Shown: positions 23,494-31,280 of the stretch, in pieces
How positions within the stretch are numbered: the stretch's first letter is position 1
Layout of the letters: each line of letters starts with the position of its first letter
Assembly (NCBI GenBank): GCA_903849645.1
Contig: CAINJJ010000017.1
Coordinates: 37,400 to 101,399 of the forward strand
Length of the DNA: 64,000 nucleotides
Direction of reading: 5' to 3'
Origin: an uncultured Acidobacteriaceae bacterium
GTDB lineage: Bacteria; Acidobacteriota; Terriglobia; Terriglobales; Acidobacteriaceae
Notes under the pieces: model-generated
Database searches by the model: none
The model's input: only the letters and a program-made list of their open reading frames with translations
Told to the model about the DNA's origin: nothing
Made by a program: the position numbers and the translations under genes

Positions 23494-24525
23494 CTACTGC
23501 ACCGTCCCCGCAGGCCTCAGCCGCCGCAAATCCAGCGCGCACTCAACCGCGTTCTGCGCCTGCAACCGCAGGTTGTCCGATGCCGCCCACAGCCAGAGCC
23601 GCGCGGCCTTGCTTGAGTTCCGGGCGCCCTGCTCGGGCCGCAGCCTCACCAGCACATCATTCTGTCCCGTTGCCGCCAGATTGGAGGGCGAGTCCGTATC
23701 TTCCAGCACCAGGTCCACACGGTCCCCGGACAAGGCGTCCTCGATGACCGCAATCTCCACTGCGCGCTCCAGTTCAATGGCAATCGAAAACGTGTTGCCG
23801 TGAAAAACGGGCGCAAGAACCACCTGCAACGCCAGCGCCGGCCAGCGTCCCGCCGACAGCGCGGCATACTGGCGCCGAATGTGCGCCTCGGAGACGGCCA
23901 GGCTCGCCGTTGCCGCCTCGCCGAGGCCAGAGACTACGTTGTAGGCCACCTGCGTGTCGTAGATGGCCCGCGGCAGCCCTTGAAAGCTCAGCAGGTTTAC
24001 CGTCTGCTGGTGCAGCTCGTCCATTGCGGCCCGCCCAAACTCGCTGGCCGGCTCCATTACAGTGGCCGCTGCAAAGCGAACCGGCGCGGCCAGTTGCAGG
24101 CGCTCCAGCAGCAGCGCCAGCGCCAGCGCCGCGGGGTGGGCCGGCACCACCGCCGGAGTAAACAGGTCCACAGCGGCAACCTCAGAGCCCAGCCAGGGAG
24201 CCCTGACCAAAACGCCCGCCTCCTGGTCCAGCGCGCCGGAGAGATCCAGCACCGTGGACCCGGCCCGCAGGGCGGCGCGCCAGTGCTTGCGCGTCAACTC
24301 CTCGTCGCCGCAGAAAAATGTGAAATCAACGCGTTCAAATGTATCGGCGGCGATGGCCTGGACAAACGTGATCTCGTCGCCCACCTGGTCCAACTGGCCC
24401 TGCGCATCCCCTTCATCCAGCAGCAGAAAGCTGGCTCCGGCCAGGGGCGACTCCGACAGCGCGTCCTTCAGTTCCCGGCCCAGCAGGGTTGCGGCTCCGG
24501 CAATGGCAATTCTGTACACAGGCAT
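23494..24525 (-). CDS. Aspartate-semialdehyde-dehydrogenase-like protein without catalytic Cys (USG-1-like)
   Basis: 343 residues with the Asd/ArgC architecture: an NAD(P)-binding N-terminus (YRIAIAGAATLLGRELKDAL), then a dimerisation domain with EPASEFGRAAMDELHQQT and VVLAPVFHGNTFSIAIELE. At the place where true Asd enzymes have an NCST-type active site, this protein reads LFTPAVVPAHPAALAL, with no Cys. It therefore cannot form the thioacyl intermediate and resembles the USG-1 class of catalytically silent paralogues. It begins 19 bases after pssA and probably forms an operon psd-pssA-asd-like. The role is unknown. Confidence 0.75.
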   Translation of the reverse strand: MPVYRIAIAGAATLLGRELKDALSESPLAGASFLLLDEGDAQGQLDQVGDEITFVQAIAADTFERVDFTFFCGDEELTRKHWRAALRAGSTVLDLSGALDQEAGVLVRAPWLGSEVAAVDLFTPAVVPAHPAALALALLLERLQLAAPVRFAAATVMEPASEFGRAAMDELHQQTVNLLSFQGLPRAIYDTQVAYNVVSGLGEAATASLAVSEAHIRRQYAALSAGRWPALALQVVLAPVFHGNTFSIAIELERAVEIAVIEDALSGDRVDLVLEDTDSPSNLAATGQNDVLVRLRPEQGARNSSKAARLWLWAASDNLRLQAQNAVECALDLRRLRPAGTVQ

Positions 24526-24544
24526 CCTTCAATTCGTTCAGGTT

Positions 24545-25435
24545 TTAGCTCTGCGGCGGTGAATCCGCCGCGGGCTGGGAATCTCCGGGGCCATCCGGGC
24601 TCCGGCGCCGCCGGCGTGACCACGAATAGGCCGCCCGCGCCCAGATGCCCGAGAACATATAGGTCACCCCAATCGCAAAAAATGCGTAATCGGAGAACCG
24701 GATCATCACATACACAAAGATCAGCAGCAGGATCAGCACCTGGTACGGATGGCTGCGGGAAAAGTTGATCTCCTTGCCCGACCAGAACCGCCACGTGCTC
24801 ACCATCAGGAATCCGCTCAACCCCACCAGCGCCAGCCACAGGATGGCAAACCACCAGGCCTGTACCGGGATTCCCCAGCTCAGATGGACGGTCGATGCCA
24901 GAAACCCCGCCGCCGCAGGAATCGGCATCCCCACAAAATACTTCCGCCCCGGCCGTCCGGGGTTCCTGGGCTGCGCGTCATGGCTGATATTGAACCGCGC
25001 CAGCCGCGACACTCCCGCAATCAGGAAAAGGAAGCAGATGAACGCCCCGGCATGTTGCAGGTCAACCCGCAGGTGCGGCGTGATCGACTCCGGCAAAAAG
25101 TGGAATCCCCAGATGAGCGCGAGCAGGCTCGGCGCCACCCCGAATGTGATCGCGTCGGCCAGCGAATCCAGCTCCTTGCCAAACTCGCTCGTCGTGTTCG
25201 TCATGCGGGCAATCCGCCCATCCAGCGCATCGAACGGGATGGCAAAGATGATGGCCAGCGCCGCCCAGTCCAGATGCTTTTGCCCGTCGCCGCTGATCGC
25301 CTTGATGGTCTCGGTGATTGAGAAAAACCCCGCGGCAATGTTGCCCACGGTAAACAGCGACGGCAGCAGGAACATTCCCCGGCGCAGCCGCGCCTGCGCC
25401 TGGGCCTTCGCCAGAGCTGGGTCGCGGTGGCTCAC
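24545..25435 (-). CDS. pssA: CDP-diacylglycerol--serine O-phosphatidyltransferase
   Basis: 296 residues, integral membrane. It makes phosphatidylserine from CDP-diacylglycerol and serine. The CDP-alcohol phosphotransferase signature D-G-x2-A-R-x8-G-x3-D-x3-D is intact in [20 protein letters not shown] followed by [11 protein letters not shown]. About seven or eight hydrophobic helices follow, and the C-terminus is basic then Pro/Ser-rich. The start overlaps the end of psd by four bases (ATGA), so the decarboxylase that uses its product is translated just before it. Together they provide phosphatidylethanolamine. Confidence 0.93.
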   Translation of the reverse strand: MSHRDPALAKAQAQARLRRGMFLLPSLFTVGNIAAGFFSITETIKAISGDGQKHLDWAALAIIFAIPFDALDGRIARMTNTTSEFGKELDSLADAITFGVAPSLLALIWGFHFLPESITPHLRVDLQHAGAFICFLFLIAGVSRLARFNISHDAQPRNPGRPGRKYFVGMPIPAAAGFLASTVHLSWGIPVQAWWFAILWLALVGLSGFLMVSTWRFWSGKEINFSRSHPYQVLILLLIFVYVMIRFSDYAFFAIGVTYMFSGIWARAAYSWSRRRRRSPDGPGDSQPAADSPPQS

Positions 25436-26067
25436 GCGCTTGCTCCCTGGCCGGGAAGCACCGCCAGCACGCTGGCGCCACCCTTTACCCGCTGCCCCAC
25501 CTTGACCCGCAGTTCAGCCTCGGCCGGCAGCACCACATCGACCCGTGAGCCAAACTTGATCAGCCCCACACGCTGTCCCCGCTCCACCCGGTCGCCCTGG
25601 TTAAAGTTGAAGACGATGCGGCGGGCAATCAACCCGGCAATCTGCTTGAACGTCACTTCGACCCCGTCTTCCCCGCGCACCGTGGCAATGTTCTGCTCGT
25701 TGCGGTCGGCCGACGCGGGATTCATGGCGTTCAAATACTCGCCCTTCTGGTAGCGCACACTGCTCAACACGCCACCGATGGGCGAGCGATTGATGTGCAC
25801 GTCAAAGACGCTGAGAAAGATGCTGATCCGCTGCCGGGCTCCCTCGGGCGTGGTAATGGTCACCGTTTCGGTGACCAGCCCGTCGCCGGGAGACACAACC
25901 AGTCCCGGACCCGCCGGAATCGTCCGCTGCGGATCGCGGAAAAACCAGAGAAAAAATGCCGCCAAAAGCACCGGCGCAATAGCCCACGCCCAGTTGCCTG
26001 TGGCCCACGCCAGCACAACCGCCACTGCCAGCAGGCTCAAACCGTAGATGTAACCGTCACGAACCAT
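25432..26067 (-). CDS. psd: Phosphatidylserine decarboxylase proenzyme (short form)
   Basis: 211 residues from ATG 26067. Two hydrophobic helices at the N-terminus anchor it ([17 protein letters not shown] and [17 protein letters not shown]). The core includes [25 protein letters not shown] and the self-cleavage site [13 protein letters not shown], where the Ser of GS becomes the pyruvoyl cofactor. This is the short PssD form often paired with pssA. It converts phosphatidylserine to phosphatidylethanolamine at the inner membrane. It heads the psd-pssA operon, and a TATAAT lies just upstream of the start. Confidence 0.92.
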   Translation of the reverse strand: MVRDGYIYGLSLLAVAVVLAWATGNWAWAIAPVLLAAFFLWFFRDPQRTIPAGPGLVVSPGDGLVTETVTITTPEGARQRISIFLSVFDVHINRSPIGGVLSSVRYQKGEYLNAMNPASADRNEQNIATVRGEDGVEVTFKQIAGLIARRIVFNFNQGDRVERGQRVGLIKFGSRVDVVLPAEAELRVKVGQRVKGGASVLAVLPGQGASA

Positions 26068-26078
26068 AGTCCCCAACG

Positions 26079-26084
26079 ATTATA
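26079..26084 (-). promoter_or_regulatory. Perfect -10 box (TATAAT) close to the psd start
   Basis: The minus strand reads TATAAT from 26084 to 26079, only 11 bases before the ATG at 26067. A start site six to seven bases downstream would leave a leader of about five bases, so the psd message may be nearly leaderless. No good -35 box is visible. There is no ribosome-binding sequence between the two. Confidence 0.5.
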
Positions 26085-26203
26085 CGGTGATTCCGCTGCC
26101 GCGCCGTACTCGCACACCAGGAATCAGGCACACACCTGGGGTAGGAAGGGCGCCAGCGCACCAGCCCTGGCGCCTCCCCTGCATGAACCGTTGATTCCAG
26201 CCC

Positions 26204-26413
26204 TTAGGCGATCGCCGGCGACCTGTGCTCGAGAGCGAAGATCAGGTCCTTGGCGTGCAACTTGAGCTTCTTCAGCTTCACTTCCTCGAGTTGTTCATCT
26301 TCGGAGAGATACGGCTTCTGAAGCAACTCTTCCAGACGCTGAGCGTAGCGATGATGTTCGGCATGCAGGCGATTGATCTCTTCGCTCAGCGTGGAATCCT
26401 GAATTTCGTCCAT
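26204..26413 (-). CDS. DUF465-family small helical protein (YdcH-like)
   Basis: 69 residues, starting at ATG 26413 with GGAGG six bases upstream. It is a charged all-helical protein (LSEEINRLHAEHHRYAQRLE, then LSEDEQLEEVKLKKLKLHAKD). This matches the DUF465 family, whose consensus is a short antiparallel coiled coil ending in KKxKLxxKD. The function of the family is not known. It is probably transcribed alone. Confidence 0.82.
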   Translation of the reverse strand: MDEIQDSTLSEEINRLHAEHHRYAQRLEELLQKPYLSEDEQLEEVKLKKLKLHAKDLIFALEHRSPAIA

Positions 26414-26569
26414 CCGGCACCTCCGTGGTTAACAGAACCTTTACATATATCCTTGCGGCAGCGCAAACGGCAAGAGGAAAACAACACCAAAGTCACTGGA
26501 GACTGTGGAATTCCTCCGCCTTTCCCCCACAAGCGTGACCGCAATCACAGGAGCCGCTTCGCCGCAGGC

Positions 26570-27046
26570 TTACCCAAGCCGCAGCGCCATCAGCACCGCA
26601 TCTTCCTCAGGATCATGGTAGTAGCGCCGCCGCCGGCCGCTCTCGACGAACCCCAGCGACCGGTAAAGCCCTCGCGCCGCCCGGTTTGAATCCCGCACTT
26701 CCAAAATGACCTCGCCCGCCCAAGCCGCCTTCAACTGGGCTGCCAATGCGCCAAAAAGCAGCCGCCCCAGCCCGCGCCGCTGAGACTCCGCCGCCACGCC
26801 GATGCTCTCCAGCTCCGCCTGCTCCCCCAACAGGCTGGCCACGGCAAATCCCGCTGCTTCACCCCTCACGCGGTCCTCGGCAACCAGGCAAACCCGCCGG
26901 GGCGCGGACTCCGGCTCCAGCGCCTTCTCCCAGGCAGCCAGCGGCCAGGCAGGCGCCTCCTTCAGGCTCCCGGCAATCTCCATCACCCGGCCAAGGTCTG
27001 CCGCCGTCATGGGGCGCACAACCGCCCACTCCGCATTCGAGCTCAT
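26570..27046 (-). CDS. rimI: GNAT N-acetyltransferase, RimI-like
   Basis: 158 residues. The GNAT core is evident: ELESIGVAAESQRRGLGRLL contains the acetyl-CoA loop (Q/RxxGxG/A form), followed by ILEVRDSNRAARGLYRSLGF and a C-terminal YYHDPEEDAVLM. RimI acetylates the N-terminal Ala of ribosomal protein S18. The gene overlaps the end of tsaB by four bases, a pairing common in bacteria (tsaB-rimI), which supports the assignment over other GNAT enzymes. Confidence 0.85.
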   Translation of the reverse strand: MSSNAEWAVVRPMTAADLGRVMEIAGSLKEAPAWPLAAWEKALEPESAPRRVCLVAEDRVRGEAAGFAVASLLGEQAELESIGVAAESQRRGLGRLLFGALAAQLKAAWAGEVILEVRDSNRAARGLYRSLGFVESGRRRRYYHDPEEDAVLMALRLG

Positions 27047-27762
27047 CGCCTCAACCCTGCCGCTGCCGAGTCCCCAAAGATCTCCGCATCCGACCGCCGC
27101 AGATAGTGGCCGTCCAAGAGCGCGAGGTCAACAAAGTCGCCCGCCACCACCCGCGCCGCGCACAACTCCAGCGCGTCGGCGGCCGTCGGCGCCGCCGTCT
27201 CCACTACCTCAACCCCCGGCCAGAACCGCGCCAGCAGCTGCCCCGCGGCCTCGTCGCAAAGGGCAATCCGCCTGCCATCGCTCCCGAGTCCCGCAAGCTC
27301 CTCGGCTCCGGCCAGCAGTTCCCTCGCGTCCGCCCCCTGCCCGCCCAGCCGCAGAAAAACCTCATTCCGATGCGCATCCAGAGCCGAGGACCCCACGCCC
27401 GCCTTCGCCGCCATCACCTCCAGCCGCGAAATCGCCACCACCGGGATCCCGGTAGCCTCCCCCAGTCCTTTCACCGCGCTCAGCCCCACCCGCACCCCGG
27501 TAAAACTCCCTGGCCCATGCACAGCCACCATGGCGTCCACTGCCTTCAGGGCCAAGCCGGCCCCTTCCAGCAACTTGCCCACGGCGGCCACCAGCGTTGT
27601 CGAATAGCTGCGCCCCTCCAGCTCCACCTGCCCCAGCAGCTCAAATCTCTCGCCGGCCAGCCGCCCCAGCGCCACCGTCCCCACAGGCCCGCAGGTATCC
27701 ACGCCCAGCATCAGGGTGCCTTCCCGCGCCTTCTGCCCGGTCTGTCTTCCGCTCTCTTGCAT
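27043..27762 (-). CDS. tsaB: tRNA threonylcarbamoyladenosine biosynthesis protein TsaB
   Basis: 239 residues from ATG 27762, preceded by GAGGGG. The ASKHA-type N-terminus MLGVDTCGPVGTVAL and the block VHGPGSFTGVRVGLSAVKGL are diagnostic of TsaB. It is an inactive Kae1/TsaD paralogue that dimerises with TsaD for t6A37 synthesis on ANN-decoding tRNAs. The first 17 residues are extra, and a Met just before LGVDTCG is an alternative start. It is coupled to rimI. The other t6A enzyme in the window, Sua5, lies at 39593. Confidence 0.92.
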   Translation of the reverse strand: MQESGRQTGQKAREGTLMLGVDTCGPVGTVALGRLAGERFELLGQVELEGRSYSTTLVAAVGKLLEGAGLALKAVDAMVAVHGPGSFTGVRVGLSAVKGLGEATGIPVVAISRLEVMAAKAGVGSSALDAHRNEVFLRLGGQGADARELLAGAEELAGLGSDGRRIALCDEAAGQLLARFWPGVEVVETAAPTAADALELCAARVVAGDFVDLALLDGHYLRRSDAEIFGDSAAAGLRR

Positions 27763-27921
27763 AATCCCCTCAGCATGACACAGGGCCAAGCCGCGCATCC
27801 ACCCCGCGCCCCATCCATTACTCTGGAATAAGAATCACCCGGCAGCATCGGCGGCCTTCAAGCCGTCCATACTTACCCCCTGAATGGGAACGCCCCACAC
27901 CTGGGCGCCCACGGAGCGACT

Positions 27922-29511
27922 CTGGCATCCACCGCCGCACTCTCGTTTCACGACACCTGGCGGCCGCGCGCCAATCCGTGGGTCATTGCCATCACCGTCA
28001 CCCTGGCCACCTTCATGGAGGCTCTCGACTCCTCCATCGCCAACGTCGCCATGGGCCACATCGGCGGCTCCCTCTCCGCCAGCCGCGATGAGGCCACGTG
28101 GGTGCTCACCAGCTATCTGGTCGCCAACGCCGTCGTCCTCCCCATCAGCGGATGGATCGCCAACCGCATGGGCCGCAAGCGCTTTTACATGACCTGCGTG
28201 CTGCTCTTCACGCTGGCCTCGCTCCTCTGCGGCCTCGCGCCCTCGCTCGGGGTGCTGGTCTTCTGCCGCGTCCTACAGGGAGCCGCTGGCGGCGGCCTCC
28301 AGCCCAGCGAACAGTCCATCCTCGCCGACACCTTCCCCCCGGAGAAGCGCAGCATGGCCTTCGCCGTTTACGGGATGGCAGTGGTCCTCGCCCCCGTCCT
28401 CGGCCCCACCGTCGGCGGCTGGATCGTCGACAACTACAGTTGGCGCTGGATCTTCTTCATCAACATCCCGGTGGGCATACTCTCCCTCTACCTCACCAGC
28501 CGCGTGGTCGAGGACCCGCCCTACCTCGAAGCCATCCGCAAGCGCCGCGAAGGCGTGGACTACTGGGGCCTGGGGCTGCTCGTGGTCGCCATCGGCGCGC
28601 TGCAGATCCTGCTCGACAAGGGCCAGGAAGACGACTGGTTCAGCTCCCGCCTCATCACCACCTGCGCCGCAATCGCCGCCGTCGGAATCGCCGTCTTCAT
28701 CGTGCGCCAGCTCTCCGTCGAGCACCCCATCCTCGACCTGCGCCTCTTTGCCCAGCGCAACGTCGGCACCACCATGTTCGTCATGTTCATGGTCGGGGTC
28801 TCGCTCTACTCCTCCACCGTGCTCATACCCCAGTTTCTCCAGGAGATCATGGGCTACTCCGCCCAGCAGGCCGGCATGGCCGTCTCCAGCGGCGGCATCG
28901 CGCTCATGCTGCTCTTCCCGGTGGCCGGCGCCCTTGCGCCGCGTTTCGACCCCCGCTGGCTGGTGGCCATGGGCTTCATCATCACCACCTACGGGCTTTA
29001 CCGCATGTCCGGCATCAACCTCAACGTCAGCTTCGGCATGGCCGTAAGTTGGCGGGTGGTCATCGCCCTCGGCCTGCCCTTCCTCTTCATTCCCATCAAC
29101 ACGCTCTGCTATGTGGGCATTCCCCAGGAAAAGTACAACGAGGTCAGCGGCATGAGCGCCCTCATGCGCAACCTCGGCGGCTCGGTCGGCATCAGCTTCG
29201 TCACCACGCTGCTCACCCGCCAGACCCAGAAGCACCTGGCCATGCTCGGCGCCCACACCGTCAACGGCAATCGCCCCTTTGAGGCCTTCCGCTCCGGACT
29301 CTCCGGCGCCTGGATGCAGCACGGCGGCGCCCTGCCCGACGCCACACAGCGCGCCGGAGCACAGATCTACGGCATGGCCCAGGTCCAGGCACGCCTGCTG
29401 GCCTATGTCGACTCCGTCTGGATGATGGTGGCCCTCACCGCCATCCTCGTGCCTCTGCCCTTCCTCATGAAGAGACCGAAGAAGAACGCGCCCGTTCCCA
29501 TGGCGCATTAG
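27922..29511 (+). CDS. MFS drug efflux transporter, DHA2/EmrB family, with probable CTG start
   Basis: About 529 residues with 14 hydrophobic segments. DHA2 signatures are present: ATFMEALDSSIANVAMGHIG, GWIANRMGRKRFY and VLAPVLGPTVGGWIVD. The first ATG, at 28015, falls inside transmembrane helix 1. Between the upstream in-frame stop (27829) and 28015 there is no ATG, GTG or TTG. CTG at 27922, with GGAG five bases before it, gives MASTAALSFHDTWRPRANPW, a normal-looking N-terminus, so I chose it. It would export drugs or lipophilic compounds using the proton gradient. The EmrA-type adaptor and TolC-type channel are not adjacent. Confidence 0.85.
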   Translation: MASTAALSFHDTWRPRANPWVIAITVTLATFMEALDSSIANVAMGHIGGSLSASRDEATWVLTSYLVANAVVLPISGWIANRMGRKRFYMTCVLLFTLASLLCGLAPSLGVLVFCRVLQGAAGGGLQPSEQSILADTFPPEKRSMAFAVYGMAVVLAPVLGPTVGGWIVDNYSWRWIFFINIPVGILSLYLTSRVVEDPPYLEAIRKRREGVDYWGLGLLVVAIGALQILLDKGQEDDWFSSRLITTCAAIAAVGIAVFIVRQLSVEHPILDLRLFAQRNVGTTMFVMFMVGVSLYSSTVLIPQFLQEIMGYSAQQAGMAVSSGGIALMLLFPVAGALAPRFDPRWLVAMGFIITTYGLYRMSGINLNVSFGMAVSWRVVIALGLPFLFIPINTLCYVGIPQEKYNEVSGMSALMRNLGGSVGISFVTTLLTRQTQKHLAMLGAHTVNGNRPFEAFRSGLSGAWMQHGGALPDATQRAGAQIYGMAQVQARLLAYVDSVWMMVALTAILVPLPFLMKRPKKNAPVPMAH

Positions 29512-29575
29512 GCTCCGTCCCCGCCTCATCGAGCGATAGTCGGAACGAAGTGCCGGCTTCAAAACCGGTTGCAGG

Positions 29576-29623
29576 GCGGGCGCTGACTTGCTGACTTGCT
29601 CTGCCCGCGCAGCGGGCGCTGAC
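29576..29623. repeat. 12-bp direct repeat in the spacer after the EmrB-type gene
   Basis: GCGGGCGCTGAC occurs at 29576-29587 and again at 29612-29623. Between the two copies CTGACTTG also appears twice in tandem. The region is convergent between the MFS gene and the cystathionine gamma-synthase-family gene. No coding potential is seen. Confidence 0.6.
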
Positions 29624-29642
29624 GCGCTGCTTCCCACAAAGG

Positions 29643-29668
29643 AAAAGCCCCGCCCACCCGGCGAGGCT
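29643..29668 (-). terminator. Rho-independent terminator of the cystathionine gamma-synthase-family gene
   Basis: On the minus strand AGCCTCGCC pairs with GGCGGGGCT (one G-T pair) around a five-base loop, followed by TTTT. Plus-strand arms are 29646-29654 and 29660-29668, with the A-run at 29643-29646. It lies about 86 bases after the stop codon at 29755. Confidence 0.75.
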
Positions 29669-29754
29669 CAATCTCTGTGCAACAAACCAACACTCGGTGG
29701 GAGACCGCACCCCCCCCTGCGAGCGATCAGCGAGCGGCTGCCGCACCGCAGGTG

Positions 29755-30903
29755 CTACACCGCCGCCAGCGCCTGCTCCAGGTCCGCAATCAGGTCTTCC
29801 TTGTCCTCGATGCCAATCGACAGCCGGATGCGCCCATCGGTAATCCCCATGGCGTCCCGCTGCTCCTGCGTGACCGAGGCGTGCGTGGTTGTGGCCGAGT
29901 GCGAGGCCAGCGACTCCACCCCGCCCAGCGACTCCGCGCTCACAAAAATCTTGATCGCCTTCAGGAACCGCCCCGCCGCCTCGCGACCAGACACCTCAAA
30001 GCTCATCATCGACCCGAAGCCCTTCTGCTGCCGCACCGCCAGTGCATACTGCGGATGGCTCTTGAGCCCAGGGTAGGCCACCTTGCTCACCTTGGGATGC
30101 TGGGCGAGATACGTGGCAATCGCCAGGCCGTTCTCCTCGTGCTGCCGGATGCGCACCGCCAGCGTCCGGATGCCCCGCAGCACCAGGAAGCACTCAAACG
30201 GGCTCATCACCCCGCCCGCCGCCTTCTGCACCAGCAGGAACCGCTCCTTGTGCTCCGGCTTGGAGCCGATCAGCGCCCCGCCCAGCCCGTCCGAGTGGCC
30301 GTTCAGATACTTCGTCGTCGAGTGCATCACAATGTCCGCGCCCAGGGCCAGCGGGCTCTGCAGCGCCGGCGAAAGAAACGTGTTGTCCACGCTCACTTCC
30401 ACGCCCTTCGCGTGGGCAATCGCGCTCACCGCCGCAATGTCGGTCAACACCATCAGGGGATTGCTCGGGGTCTCAATGTGAATCAGCTTCGTATTCGGCT
30501 TGATGGCCGCTTCCACCGCCGCCAGGTTGCTCGTGTCCACGTATTCGATCTCGATGCCGTAGCCCGAGACGATCTGGTCCAGCAGCCGCACCGTGCCCGC
30601 ATACACGTCCTTCGAGCAGAGCAGGTGGTCGCCCGCCCGCAGCATCGCAAACAGCGCGGAGATGGCCGCCATGCCGCTCGTGAAGGCGTGTCCGCTCGTC
30701 CCGCCTTCCAGAGCCGCCAGAGCCTCCTCCAGCTTGTCGCGCGTGGGGTTGCCGGCGCGCGAGTAGTCCCAGCCCCGGTCCGTGCCAATGCCGGTCAGTT
30801 CAAAGGTCGAGGAAAGGTACAAGGGCACATTCACCGCGCCCGTCTGCGGGTCCGGGGACTGCCCCGCATGAACGGCGAGGGTCGAGTATTTGTAGTCAGC
30901 CAT
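29755..30903 (-). CDS. Cystathionine gamma-synthase / gamma-lyase family PLP enzyme
   Basis: 382 residues from ATG 30903. Typical Cys/Met-metabolism PLP fold: STLAVHAGQ start, YSRAGNPTRDKLEEALAALE, HAFTSGMAAI, SVDNTFLSPALQSPL, and the Schiff-base Lys in MHSTTKYLNGHSD. The C-terminal ESLGGVESLASHSATTTHAS and IRLSIGIEDKEDL are the usual substrate-specificity region. Synthase (MetB), lyase and O-acetylhomoserine sulfhydrylase activities cannot be separated safely here. It acts in methionine or cysteine metabolism. A promoter and two direct repeats lie upstream, suggesting regulated expression. Confidence 0.9.
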   Translation of the reverse strand: MADYKYSTLAVHAGQSPDPQTGAVNVPLYLSSTFELTGIGTDRGWDYSRAGNPTRDKLEEALAALEGGTSGHAFTSGMAAISALFAMLRAGDHLLCSKDVYAGTVRLLDQIVSGYGIEIEYVDTSNLAAVEAAIKPNTKLIHIETPSNPLMVLTDIAAVSAIAHAKGVEVSVDNTFLSPALQSPLALGADIVMHSTTKYLNGHSDGLGGALIGSKPEHKERFLLVQKAAGGVMSPFECFLVLRGIRTLAVRIRQHEENGLAIATYLAQHPKVSKVAYPGLKSHPQYALAVRQQKGFGSMMSFEVSGREAAGRFLKAIKIFVSAESLGGVESLASHSATTTHASVTQEQRDAMGITDGRIRLSIGIEDKEDLIADLEQALAAV

Positions 30904-30933
30904 GGTCGGTCTGGGTTTGCTCCTGATTTCCAG

Positions 30934-30962
30934 CTTATCGTGCCGCACGCACTTTCTTTCAA
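30934..30962 (-). promoter_or_regulatory. Probable promoter of the cystathionine gamma-synthase-family gene
   Basis: On the minus strand TTGAAA (30962-30957) is followed after 17 bases by GATAAG (30939-30934), a fair sigma-70 promoter. The start codon at 30903 lies 31 bases beyond the -10 box. Two 16-base direct repeats lie just upstream, in an activator-like position. Confidence 0.5.
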
Positions 30963-30983
30963 GACCTGTTCTGCCGGGCAGGG

Positions 30984-31024
30984 CAATCGCATCAATCCAC
31001 TTACGACCCAATCGCATGAATCCA
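30984..31024. repeat. Two 16-bp direct repeats upstream of the promoter
   Basis: CAATCGCATCAATCCA (30984-30999) and CAATCGCATGAATCCA (31009-31024) differ at one base and are spaced 25 bases start to start. They end 22 bases upstream of the -35 box at 30962, where activators commonly bind. No known regulator motif is recognised. Confidence 0.65.
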
Positions 31025-31121
31025 GTCGTAGACTGCAATGATTCCGCGCTCTATGGCGCCGTAGGCGCAGCCGAGCTTACCGGCCGCGAAAAGACTTCAT
31101 GAATGCCATCGAAGTGTCAGG

Positions 31122-31175
31122 GCACGACTTCTGTCGTGCCGATAAAGCCAATAAAATCAGGAGGGCTTCAGCCCC
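31122..31175. repeat. Dispersed palindromic intergenic repeat (GGCACGAC and GGGCTTCAGCCC hairpins)
   Basis: GGCACGAC (31122-31129) pairs with GTCGTGCC (31134-31141) across TTCT. GGGCT (31164-31168) pairs with AGCCC (31171-31175) across TC. The same words (GGGCACGRC, GGGCTTCAGCCC or GGGCCTTCAGGCCC) recur in spacers at 42.46, 42.6, 48.9, 51.9 and 54.5-54.7 kb, so this is one member of a family. Confidence 0.65.
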
Positions 31176-31280
31176 TGCGGGACGCGCTTCCGGGAACTGA
31201 CCCCATAACAAACCTCTTCCACAAATTTTCTGGCCCCGCGCTTCCGCGCTGGGAAAAGCTTACCCGGCCCTGCTCCCCCC

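Larger units (their letters stand above)
30904..31280. other. Intergenic region with promoter, direct repeats and hairpins; no gene
   Basis: This 377-base spacer holds the promoter and direct repeats of the PLP enzyme gene, then two palindromes typical of this genome's dispersed intergenic repeats. The open frames crossing it are low-complexity and have no ribosome site. Confidence 0.55.

Noticed and set aside
29545..29625. A CTTCAAA loop flanked by CCGG that resembles the anticodon arm of a selenocysteine tRNA
   Set aside because: There is no matching acceptor stem, no T-arm sequence and the loop closes poorly. Coincidence in a GC-rich spacer.
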